A stretch of DNA of 7,657 bases from Candidatus Saccharimonadota bacterium. GTDB lineage: Bacteria > Patescibacteriota > Saccharimonadia > Saccharimonadales > Saccharimonadaceae. The stretch lies in the NCBI GenBank assembly GCA_905373345.1, contig CAJPSU010000031.1, positions 1-7,657 of the forward strand, given 5' to 3'. Every line of letters begins with the position of its first letter. Within the stretch, counting starts at the first letter, position 1. The notes below the pieces were generated by a model. The model ran no database searches. It was not told where the DNA came from and worked only from the letters and a program-made list of their open reading frames with translations. The position numbers were made by a program, and so were the translations under genes. This document shows, piece by piece, positions 1 to 6,390 of the stretch.

Positions 1-2
1 TT

Positions 3-98
3 AGCTTTTACACTATCTATTTTAGCGGGTTGTTCTTTGTTGGTTTAGTGAACCATAGAGTCCTATATTGTCTATTCTTAACGCTTGCGGTAAAATAA
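3..98 (+). CDS. Possible 3' end of a membrane protein (partial)
   Basis: Frame 3 is open from the window edge and encodes 31 residues before a TAA at 96-98. The peptide is strongly hydrophobic (it contains YFSGLFFVGLV and YCLFLTLAV) with few charges and a final lysine, as in the last membrane segments of a polytopic protein. In a glycan locus such an ending could belong to a polymerase, ligase or flippase, but that is only inference from context. Frame 1 is a competing reading: it gives 15 hydrophobic residues ending at a TAG at 46-48. The two cannot be separated without upstream sequence. Frame 3 is preferred because it is longer. It is also possible that neither is coding. Confidence 0.35.
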   Translation, partial: SFYTIYFSGLFFVGLVNHRVLYCLFLTLAVK

Positions 99-104
99 TA
101 GATA

Positions 105-131
105 TATATTTAAATAAGATATATTTATAGT
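105..131 (+). promoter_or_regulatory. Candidate -10 region for the gene at 146
   Basis: This very AT-rich stretch holds several hexamers one mismatch from TATAAT: TATATT at 105-110 and 120-125, and TATAGT at 126-131. None has a convincing -35 at 16-18 bp; TTGCGG at 85-90 is the only one worth mentioning, and its spacing to the 105 box is just 14. A promoter is likely here because the upstream reading frame has ended, but the exact box cannot be chosen by eye. Confidence 0.3.
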
Positions 132-145
132 AATATAGGAATCTA

Positions 146-697
146 ATGAAAATAAATAATCTTAATCGGTATTCAAATAATAAACGGCGGCGCCATATTG
201 TTATAATAGTTGCAGTTGTTTGCTTGTCTGCTATTTCTTATGGAGCGTATTGGTATTTTTACCAGCAAAATAAGGATGATAAGCCCGTGTTGACTTTACC
301 AGATAGGCAAGTGGGAGAGACTGACTATTCGCATCCAACTAAGGATGAGCAAAATCCAACATCCGACAATGACGACAATAATCAAAAAAACCTCACACCT
401 CAACAAAATGCACCCGCTACCTCACCTATCCCTGTTTCCATAACTCGAGTAGACAGATCCCCACTACAAGTTGGCGTTATAATCAATGAGCTTCTATCTA
501 GTGGCACCTGTACACTAAAGCTCTCTAAGCCTGGTTCGAGTGACATAACCCAAACAGTGGAAATCTTTAACGGACCAAGCTATACCACCTGTCGCGGCTT
601 TTCCATTGATAACGTTCCCGGCGGCACATGGAAACTTACTATAATCATAAACTCTGAAAATAGATCCGGTAGTACTAGTCAGGAGATTACTGTATGA
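146..697 (+). CDS. Membrane-anchored protein with a C-terminal extracytoplasmic beta-rich domain
   Basis: The product has 183 residues and I do not recognise the family. A basic cytoplasmic start (KRRR at 13-16) precedes a single membrane segment at about 17-39, so the positive-inside rule puts the rest outside. Residues 40-97 form a low-complexity linker rich in D, N, Q, T and P. Residues 98-183 look like a small beta-sandwich or immunoglobulin-like domain of alternating strands, with Cys122 and Cys149 placed to form a disulfide. It is not a lipoprotein, because the only early cysteine (26) lies inside the membrane segment without a lipobox. An AGGA at 137-140, 5 nt before the ATG, supports this start. 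The TGA stop overlaps the ATG of the next gene by two bases, so the two are probably translationally coupled. The protein may anchor, present or regulate the secreted lysozyme-like protein encoded next; that is inference from the overlap alone. Confidence 0.85.
   Translation: MKINNLNRYSNNKRRRHIVIIVAVVCLSAISYGAYWYFYQQNKDDKPVLTLPDRQVGETDYSHPTKDEQNPTSDNDDNNQKNLTPQQNAPATSPIPVSITRVDRSPLQVGVIINELLSSGTCTLKLSKPGSSDITQTVEIFNGPSYTTCRGFSIDNVPGGTWKLTIIINSENRSGSTSQEITV
681..686 (+). promoter_or_regulatory. Shine-Dalgarno AGGAGA deciding the start at 694
   Basis: The next gene begins with two consecutive in-frame ATG codons (694 and 697). AGGAGA ends 7 nt before the first and 10 nt before the second. The 7-nt spacing matches the other downstream genes in this window, so 694 is preferred. 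The site lies inside the coding end of the preceding gene, which suits translational coupling. Confidence 0.7.
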
Positions 698-2955
698 TGC
701 ATAAAACAACTATTTTATTTACAGGTCTTGCTGCAGCTATTAGTTTATCTATAGCTATGGTCAATCCTGTTAATGCAAGCTCCTTCGATCCAGGGAATAT
801 TATTAGCGATTCTATTTTTACTAACAGCAACACCATGACCGCTGATCAAATTCAGTATTTTATAGAAGTTAAGGGTAAATATTGTACTGACGGCGAAGCT
901 CCATGTCTAAAAAATTATCGTGAAAATGGCAAAAGCGTAGGTACAATAATATATGAGGTATCCCAACAATATTTGATAAATCCTCAGGTTATCCTAGCGA
1001 CCCTACAGAAAGAGGTTGGTTTGGTAACTATTAGCAACCCAGGTTCGTGGCGATATCGTACCGCTATGGGATATGGATGTCCCGATTCTACACCAGGTGT
1101 CTGTAATTCACAGTATTTTGGATTTACAAATCAGGTTCGTTGGGCTGCTACTATGTTTAGAGCAATCATGAACAATTCTCCAACTTGGTTTACTCCTTAT
1201 CGCATAGGTGTTAATTCGATTTTATGGCACCCAAACCAAGCCTGCGGCATTAGTAATGTAAATATTGTCAACCGAGCAACTGTTGCATTATATAGTTATA
1301 CGCCGTATCGACCAAATAACGCCGCCTTGGCAGCTGGGTTTGGTACTGGTGATGGTTGCAGTTCATACGGAAACCGTAATTTCTGGTTATATTTTAATAC
1401 CTGGTTTGGTAGTTCAACAAGTTCTATATTAATCCAATCACCACAAAGCCCAGCCGTTTATTTACAGAGTGGTAGTACTAGATATGCTATACCATCTTGG
1501 GATATTATTAATGCTTATGGATTTGGAAGATTCGGAGTTACTCCAGTTTCAAATTCTTACATGAATTCCCTACAAAATGGTGGCATATTAAACACAGTTT
1601 TCTCTAATAAATCTGAGCCTGGACCAATATATCTAGCAGACAATGGTTACCGTTTTGGGTTTTCATCTTACCAACAATGCGTTGACTGGGGTTTTCCTAG
1701 GTGTACCGATTCTTCATACACTAAACCACTAGAACCCTCTGTATTTGACCGTATGTATCAGTATGGTGCAATATCACCACTAATGCTAAATGGTTCACAC
1801 CTGCATATAATGAAGGATGGGAAAAAACATACCCTATTATCACATGAAGCAAGGGTAGAAAAGGGCTATGCCAACATAAACTATACACCAATAACCAACC
1901 CAGCTAACCTAACCCAACCATACGCCAAATCTATACCGCATAACAACAGTCTGGTATCATTTAGAGCAACTCCCGCTATTTATTTATATACCAATGCAAA
2001 ATTTTATGCCCTTAGCTATGATGCCTTCCTTGCTTTCTCATCAAAACTACCGACATTGGTAGATTCGTTCTCTGAATATAATAGCCAGTTGCCAGTAGAA
2101 CAAGGCTTTATTCAGTCCAACATTGCTTTGAGTGACGGCTCTCTCTATAGTTTTGTAAATGGCAAGAAAATTAACCTTACAAAGGTTAAACATCACTGGC
2201 CACAAGCAGCTATTGTGGATGACCTAAAAACAATTTTAGCACTGCGTAGCGATGATTATACAGCAGATGAAAATTCTACCTATCGCACGACAGCTGGCTC
2301 CATACTAAAGGTTGAAGACAAGCATTTTAGAGGCTTTTATAGCTTATATGACTATTTTGCCCTAGGAAATACCAGACCGATACCAATCAATGAATTAGCT
2401 ATCGCTAACCTTGCTAGTGGATCATCTGTTATGGCAAACGGGCAAGGTTCTGTTTATCAGCTCGCTAGCCCCGCCAATCAATCCCTCATACTAACACCTT
2501 CAATTGATGGATCACCATGTCAATTATCATCACTTGACCAACTCGGCTCGTATCACCTTATTACTAATAGTGTACAGAGACTTGCGCCTTCCCAACAGCC
2601 AATTTCTACACTGACCAATACAACATACGACCAAGATGGAAATATTCATATAATCTACTCTGGCAGACACGCTATACTTAATGCTTCTGAATTAACTTCA
2701 GTGTGGGGCGTGCACCAAAAAATACCAGCCTGTACATTTCATAAGTTACACCTAGCTAAAATTCCAGTAACCTCTTCCGTTCGTTTTATTAGAGATCCTG
2801 TAACGGGTGTAATCTACCATGGTGAAGGTGGTAAAAAACAACCAATATTCTCTTATGCCGCTTTTATAAGAATGGGTGGAAATACATCAAATACACTGGA
2901 TGTTTCGAGTGAATTTATCACAGCATCACCAACGGGTGTCGCAATTACTGAGTAG
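694..2955 (+). CDS. Secreted lysozyme-like protein with C-terminal repeats (hemagglutinin-like family)
   Basis: The product has 753 residues. It begins with a signal peptide (hydrophobic core about 7-23, likely cleavage after VNA at 26-28). Residues about 31-240 match a family I know from Actinobacteria and Saccharibacteria, often annotated as hemagglutinin or lysozyme-like. Its hallmarks here are FDPGNIISD (31-39), INPQVILATLQKEVGLVT (95-112), MGYGCPDS (125-132), YFGFTNQVRWAA (141-152), ATVALYSYTPYRPN (195-208) and GDGCSSYGNRNF (219-230). Glu107 in LQKEVG sits where a catalytic glutamate occurs in transglycosylase/lysozyme folds, so peptidoglycan cleavage is plausible but unproven. Several cysteines in this domain suggest disulfides outside the cell. 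Residues about 253-728 contain nine degenerate repeats spaced about 57 residues apart, with no membrane anchor or sortase motif at the end. The protein is therefore probably secreted or held non-covalently at the surface. It is translationally coupled to the membrane protein before it. Confidence 0.85.
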   Translation: MMHKTTILFTGLAAAISLSIAMVNPVNASSFDPGNIISDSIFTNSNTMTADQIQYFIEVKGKYCTDGEAPCLKNYRENGKSVGTIIYEVSQQYLINPQVILATLQKEVGLVTISNPGSWRYRTAMGYGCPDSTPGVCNSQYFGFTNQVRWAATMFRAIMNNSPTWFTPYRIGVNSILWHPNQACGISNVNIVNRATVALYSYTPYRPNNAALAAGFGTGDGCSSYGNRNFWLYFNTWFGSSTSSILIQSPQSPAVYLQSGSTRYAIPSWDIINAYGFGRFGVTPVSNSYMNSLQNGGILNTVFSNKSEPGPIYLADNGYRFGFSSYQQCVDWGFPRCTDSSYTKPLEPSVFDRMYQYGAISPLMLNGSHLHIMKDGKKHTLLSHEARVEKGYANINYTPITNPANLTQPYAKSIPHNNSLVSFRATPAIYLYTNAKFYALSYDAFLAFSSKLPTLVDSFSEYNSQLPVEQGFIQSNIALSDGSLYSFVNGKKINLTKVKHHWPQAAIVDDLKTILALRSDDYTADENSTYRTTAGSILKVEDKHFRGFYSLYDYFALGNTRPIPINELAIANLASGSSVMANGQGSVYQLASPANQSLILTPSIDGSPCQLSSLDQLGSYHLITNSVQRLAPSQQPISTLTNTTYDQDGNIHIIYSGRHAILNASELTSVWGVHQKIPACTFHKLHLAKIPVTSSVRFIRDPVTGVIYHGEGGKKQPIFSYAAFIRMGGNTSNTLDVSSEFITASPTGVAITE
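1450..2877 (+). repeat. Nine degenerate ~57-residue protein repeats
   Basis: The repeats lie within the secreted 753-residue protein. Each has a core like small-hydrophobic-Y-L, then about four residues, G-x-[KR/Y], then a hydrophobic-x-S pair and an aromatic-rich helix-like tail often ending in G. Examples are PAVYLQSGSTRYAIPS, GPIYLADNGYRFGFSS, PAIYLYTNAKFYALS, GSLYSFVNGKKINL and GVIYHGEGGKKQPIFS. Cores start near residues 253, 310, 367, 427, 482, 534, 585, 647 and 704, with intervals of 51-62. Copies 3, 6, 7 and 8 are the weakest. The regular spacing suggests a beta-propeller or a string of small binding modules, perhaps for glycan or cell wall; the function is inference. Confidence 0.6.
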
Positions 2956-2975
2956 CTATTATTTTGTTTTTAGTT

Positions 2976-2981
2976 TATACT
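2976..2981 (+). promoter_or_regulatory. -10 box TATACT, leaderless promoter for the glycosyltransferase operon
   Basis: TATACT ends exactly 7 nt before the ATG at 2989, so transcription would begin at or next to the start codon. There is no Shine-Dalgarno before this ATG, and the gap after the previous stop is only 33 bp. The best-placed -35 (TAGCTA at 2953-2958, 17-bp spacer) matches TTGACA at only three positions. The call rests on the -10 box and on the same arrangement at 7209 and 7239. Confidence 0.55.
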
Positions 2982-2990
2982 ATATAGTAT
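2977..2990. repeat. 14-bp perfect palindrome over -10 box and start codon
   Basis: ATACTATATAGTAT is its own reverse complement. It covers five bases of the -10 box and the first two bases of the ATG at 2989. This could be an operator, or chance in AT-rich promoter DNA. Confidence 0.5.
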
Positions 2991-3831
2991 GAGTAGTGTT
3001 TTAGATTTGTCAGTTGTGATTGCTTTCCATAATCACGCCAAAATGACAATTGATTGCGTCTCCTCTCTACAAAAATATGGCCCAAATGTAAGAGAGATTT
3101 TACTTATAAGTAACAACTCTTCACCGGACGAACTACGTATAGTTGAAGAATATAGCAAGAGTCAGCCGAATATACGCGTTTTAACCTGGGATTATCCCTT
3201 TAACTACCAGAAAGAATACAACTGGGGTATATCACAGACTAGTGGAGAGTTTATTCTAATGCTAAATAATGACATTGAACTAACCGAAGGTTCTATAGGA
3301 CTAATAGAGTCTATGTATAAAAAAGCATCTAAAAAGGAAGTTGGTATTGTTGGCTGCACACTATTATATGGTAACGAAAGAGATATTCAACATGCTGGTA
3401 TTTTTCTTATGCCAGAAGGTATGGCAGACCATATGTATGTTCGCGAACGATATCAGACCGTACTCAAACAAGTCGGCTCCGAAAAGTTCCCCTATGACAT
3501 AACCAAAGATATGCCAATGACTGCCGTAACAGGTGCGGCACAGCTTGTGCGTAAATCTTCTTTCGAAAAAATCGGAGGATTTGATGAGAAATTTATCATT
3601 TGCGGTGGTGACGTAGACCTATGTATTAGAATGAATGAATCCGGTCTACAAACTTGGTTTGTTGGTGGAGGATACATGCTCCACAAAGAAAGTATCTCTC
3701 GTAAGTTTATACCGATACCATCAGAAGACTTTTATAATAGTTATATAAGCTACATAAAGGGCTACGATCCTGAACTTGGCGATCCGTTTTTACCAGAAAT
3801 TACTAAAAAAATTAAAATACATGGAGTTTAA
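2989..3831 (+). CDS. GT2-family glycosyltransferase
   Basis: The product has 280 residues and a GT-A fold of family GT2, acting in the cytoplasm on a nucleotide-sugar donor. Visible motifs are the opening strand LSVVIAFHN (7-15), the nucleotide-binding ISNNSS (40-45), the metal-binding DxD-type LNND (92-95), and the acceptor-side block VTGAAQLVRKSSF (170-182), GGFDE (186-190), GGDVDLC (196-202) and HKES (222-225). That last block is typical of O-antigen and rhamnan glycosyltransferases. The enzyme lacks membrane segments and is close to a single GT2 domain in length, so it should transfer one sugar to a lipid-linked acceptor at the inner membrane face. The start at 2989 places the first strand at the usual distance from the N-terminus. 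The next gene follows after 2 bp, so they form an operon. Sugar specificity cannot be read from the sequence. Confidence 0.88.
   Translation: MSSVLDLSVVIAFHNHAKMTIDCVSSLQKYGPNVREILLISNNSSPDELRIVEEYSKSQPNIRVLTWDYPFNYQKEYNWGISQTSGEFILMLNNDIELTEGSIGLIESMYKKASKKEVGIVGCTLLYGNERDIQHAGIFLMPEGMADHMYVRERYQTVLKQVGSEKFPYDITKDMPMTAVTGAAQLVRKSSFEKIGGFDEKFIICGGDVDLCIRMNESGLQTWFVGGGYMLHKESISRKFIPIPSEDFYNSYISYIKGYDPELGDPFLPEITKKIKIHGV
3823..3826 (+). promoter_or_regulatory. Shine-Dalgarno GGAG for the gene at 3834
   Basis: GGAG ends 7 nt before the ATG at 3834 and lies in the last codons of the preceding gene. It supports the start and coupled translation of the second glycosyltransferase. Confidence 0.6.
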
Positions 3832-3833
3832 AT

Positions 3834-5180
3834 ATGAGTGTCCTTCGTTTCTCTATACGCGCTGCACGTAAATCTGCCCATATTAGTGGAAAATTATTGC
3901 GTAAAAGCTTAAACTTTACTAATAAAGTAGAACACAAGGCTACCAACTTATTAGACGGTGTCGATTATAGTATACAGATTAACGAAAAGGTTCCGCTTGA
4001 GAAAATTTATTACAACTCTATACCATATGTTCTACCGATTCATGCAGCCATGCCCGCTGTTGGATCAAAAGGGACTGTCACTCTTTTAATTCCATCTCTG
4101 GATGGTGGTTCCTTTTTTGGTGGAACCGCGACTGCATTGGTTGTTGCTGCTAAATTAGCTTTATTAAAAAAATGTAAACTTCGTATTGTACAGACTCTCA
4201 AAACTGGCTATCCGAGCGATCTTGCAAAATTCTTTACTGGCGAAGGCATCACTATCTCTAATGACGCTATTCAAGTAATAAGTATTGCCGAGCGCAGTTA
4301 TAACGTTTATGGTTATATTAGTACTCATCCAGATGATATTTTTATAGCTTCAGCCTGGTGGGACGCTTATAATTTATCACGTATGCCTCTAAAACGTAAG
4401 TTTATATACCTAGTACAAGATTTCGAACCGATATTCTATAACAACAGTGACCAATATATCCTAGCCGAGGAAACATATAAAAATAATAAGTTTATTCCCC
4501 TATGTAATACCAAGTTTATGGCTGATTTTATGTCAGATAGAAACTACCCTGCCTTCAAAAAGTCCCTATTCTTTGAGCCGGCAGTATCTCGCAAAGAGTC
4601 TGGTACACTCTTATCGAAAAAGGCTAATGATAAAAAAACTTTATTCCTTTACGGTAGACCAAATGTTCACAGGAATATGTTTTTCACTGCGCTTCAGGCT
4701 ATTGACTATGCCTTTAAGGCCGGTTTTATAAATCCTAATAACTGGGACTGTTGTATGGCTGGTCAGAATAACTTACCCGATATAGTTCTATCTTCTGGCG
4801 CAGTTATCAAGAACAAAGGTAAAATGTCTATGGAGGATTATATTGAGTTTAGTAAAACCGTAGATTTAGCTATATCACCTATGATGGCTCCTCATCCAAA
4901 TTACCCAACGCTAGAATTTGCATCTATCGGTTCTATGGTGGTTACAACCAAATACGCCAACAAAGAAAGTCTTGATAAATATTCAAAAAATATTATAATG
5001 TCTGAATTAGACGTAGAGTCTATGGCAGGAGCTATAAACATTGCCGTAAGAAGAACTGAAGAAGATCGTCTCGCTAACCTTAATAATACAAATATATTAA
5101 CCAGCTGGGACGAAAGCCTAGATGATTGTCTAAAAAGTATACTGGATCGTATTAATATTAATAAATCTGAAAACTATTAA
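3834..5180 (+). CDS. WsaF-like glycosyltransferase (GT4-type, probable rhamnosyltransferase)
   Basis: The product has 448 residues with the two-domain GT-B layout. The N-terminal half shows TLLIPSLDGGSFFGGTATA (83-101), WWDAYN (165-170) and the distinctive YLVQDFEPIFY (182-192) followed by AEETY (201-205). The C-terminal half shows LYGRPNVHRN (272-281) and the donor-site segment PHPNYPTLEFAS (353-364) with Glu361. This combination matches the WsaF family, named after a Geobacillus stearothermophilus rhamnosyltransferase that builds the S-layer rhamnan from dTDP-L-rhamnose. The first ~35 residues are strongly basic and may help membrane contact. It lies 2 bp after the GT2 gene and ends 34 bp from the convergent exporter ATPase gene. 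In the G. stearothermophilus system the glycan also leaves by a Wzm/Wzt exporter, which fits this neighbourhood. Family membership is fairly sure; the use of rhamnose is inference. Confidence 0.82.
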   Translation: MSVLRFSIRAARKSAHISGKLLRKSLNFTNKVEHKATNLLDGVDYSIQINEKVPLEKIYYNSIPYVLPIHAAMPAVGSKGTVTLLIPSLDGGSFFGGTATALVVAAKLALLKKCKLRIVQTLKTGYPSDLAKFFTGEGITISNDAIQVISIAERSYNVYGYISTHPDDIFIASAWWDAYNLSRMPLKRKFIYLVQDFEPIFYNNSDQYILAEETYKNNKFIPLCNTKFMADFMSDRNYPAFKKSLFFEPAVSRKESGTLLSKKANDKKTLFLYGRPNVHRNMFFTALQAIDYAFKAGFINPNNWDCCMAGQNNLPDIVLSSGAVIKNKGKMSMEDYIEFSKTVDLAISPMMAPHPNYPTLEFASIGSMVVTTKYANKESLDKYSKNIIMSELDVESMAGAINIAVRRTEEDRLANLNNTNILTSWDESLDDCLKSILDRININKSENY

Positions 5181-5188
5181 CGCCAAAC

Positions 5189-5234
5189 CTATGGATGTGT
5201 GATTAATAAAAACTTTACCTCCACTCACCCATAG
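5189..5234. terminator. Imperfect hairpin at the convergent gene ends
   Basis: CTATGGATGTGTG (5189-5201) can pair with CACTCACCCATAG (5222-5234) at 11 of 13 positions around a 20-nt loop. It sits exactly where the + operon and the - exporter operon meet, and the right arm lies in the last codons of the exporter ATPase. No U-run follows either arm, so it is not a classic intrinsic terminator. It may protect 3' ends or act with another factor, or be coincidental. Confidence 0.3.
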
Positions 5235-6390
5235 AGCGCATCGGACCATCCCTAAGTACATCTTTACCTTTAACTACGAAAGAATATGCTCGTGGTAGGT
5301 GCTTAAGTGTACTATCATCCTTGCTCCTGTGAATAGATATATAGACATCGTACTTACCAGGATTTAGGTCAGCTATAGGTTGTACAAATTCAATCTTTTT
5401 ACCATTCTGAATAAAATCATTAGGCATATCTCTCGAATTCCTATCTGAGAATATAATTCCATTAGCCGACAATGAAAAATTAGCAAATACCTGTTCTTCA
5501 ATGCCGTTAACCACTACACCTAACTTTAGCTTTTCATCTTGGGAAAAACTCCTCTTTTTTGGCTCAACAATCTCAATTGAAACCTGGTTGGTATCTGTCT
5601 CCGTATCTGTCTCCGTATCTTTTTGGCTTTGATTTGATTTATCTATGTTAACCTCTGTGTATATATCAGCTATATCAATAGGCGAACCCTGGTGTTTTAT
5701 CTTACCATCTTCTATATAGATAGCTCTAGAACAGAATCTACGCACCGCACCCATATCGTGAGTCACAAAAACAACTGTTTGTTTATTATGTTTAAGATCC
5801 TCAAAATAATCGAAACATTTCTGCTGAAATGCAGCGTCACCAACAGCTAAAACCTCATCTAAAACCAAAATATCAGCATTGGTTTGAATTGCCACCGAAA
5901 AAGCCAACCGCACCTGCATACCGCTAGAATAGTTCTTTAGCTTTTCTTCCATAAATTCATGCAGCTCAGCAAAATCAACTATTTCATCATAAATAGAATC
6001 GATCTCTGATCGACTAAAACCCAGTAGAGCACCGTTCAAATAGACGTTTTCACGACCCGATAACTCTGGATTAAAACCCACACCTAATTCAATAAACGGC
6101 ACCAACGAACCATTAACCTTTACCGATCCGCTATTGGGAGTATAAATACCAGCAATGCTTTTAAGCAGGGTGCTCTTTCCCGAACCATTGCGCCCAACAA
6201 TACCAAAAAATTCGCCTTTTTTAATTTCTAAAGATATATCCTTAAGCGGTGTAAACTTGCGATAGCCTTTGTTTCTCTTGAATATACCAGTAACCCGACT
6301 CTTTAGGCGGTTGGTTGGCTCTAGGGGAATTTTAAAGGTTTTTGTCAGATTATTAACTTGAATAGCCACATCGTCACTACTCTTTTTCAT
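5215..6390 (-). CDS. wzt: Polysaccharide ABC exporter ATPase with C-terminal Wzt-type domain
   Basis: The product has 391 residues. The ATPase domain (about 8-235) has Walker A GRNGSGKST (66-74), the Wzt-typical ELGVGFNPELSGREN (91-105), signature YSSGMQVRL (144-152), Walker B ILVLDE (164-169), D-loop AVGD (172-175) and H-loop His201. A hydrophilic linker (about 240-258, ETDT repeats) leads to a beta-rich domain (about 259-391) resembling the Wzt C-terminal domain, which in characterised exporters recognises the finished glycan, often through a terminal modification. ATP hydrolysis would drive export of lipid-linked polysaccharide through the permease encoded just upstream. The permease TAG abuts this ATG with no intervening base, and GGAGGA lies 7 nt upstream inside the permease gene, so the pair is co-transcribed and coupled. 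All nucleotide-binding motifs are intact. Teichoic-acid exporters (TagH) are relatives, but the C-terminal domain favours a Wzt role. Confidence 0.9.
   Translation of the reverse strand: MKKSSDDVAIQVNNLTKTFKIPLEPTNRLKSRVTGIFKRNKGYRKFTPLKDISLEIKKGEFFGIVGRNGSGKSTLLKSIAGIYTPNSGSVKVNGSLVPFIELGVGFNPELSGRENVYLNGALLGFSRSEIDSIYDEIVDFAELHEFMEEKLKNYSSGMQVRLAFSVAIQTNADILVLDEVLAVGDAAFQQKCFDYFEDLKHNKQTVVFVTHDMGAVRRFCSRAIYIEDGKIKHQGSPIDIADIYTEVNIDKSNQSQKDTETDTETDTNQVSIEIVEPKKRSFSQDEKLKLGVVVNGIEEQVFANFSLSANGIIFSDRNSRDMPNDFIQNGKKIEFVQPIADLNPGKYDVYISIHRSKDDSTLKHLPRAYSFVVKGKDVLRDGPMRSMGEWR
5591..5620 (-). repeat. 12-bp tandem repeat in the ATPase linker
   Basis: GTATCTGTCTCC (+ strand) is repeated perfectly 2.5 times. 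Read on the minus strand it encodes the ETDT repeats that join the ATPase domain to the Wzt-type domain. Since 12 is a multiple of three, gain or loss of a unit would change linker length without a frameshift. Confidence 0.9.

Noticed and set aside
515..709. Minus-strand open frame of 64 codons
   Set aside because: It lies opposite the well-supported end of the membrane-protein gene and the start of the lysozyme-like gene, has no Shine-Dalgarno or recognisable domain, and is a shadow.
3574..3594. GGDVDLC in the GT2 enzyme instead of the common EDVDLC
   Set aside because: The variant is frequent in O-antigen and rhamnan-type GT2 enzymes and does not indicate loss of function.
3492..3686. Minus-strand open frame of 64 codons
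   Set aside because: It is fully antisense to the most conserved motif block of the GT2 gene (GGFDE to HKES), and its translation resembles no family.
6090..6120. Exporter ATPase has Glu91 where many ABC ATPases have the Q-loop glutamine
   Set aside because: ELGxGFxPELxGREN is the usual form in the Wzt/TagH group, so this is not a defect.
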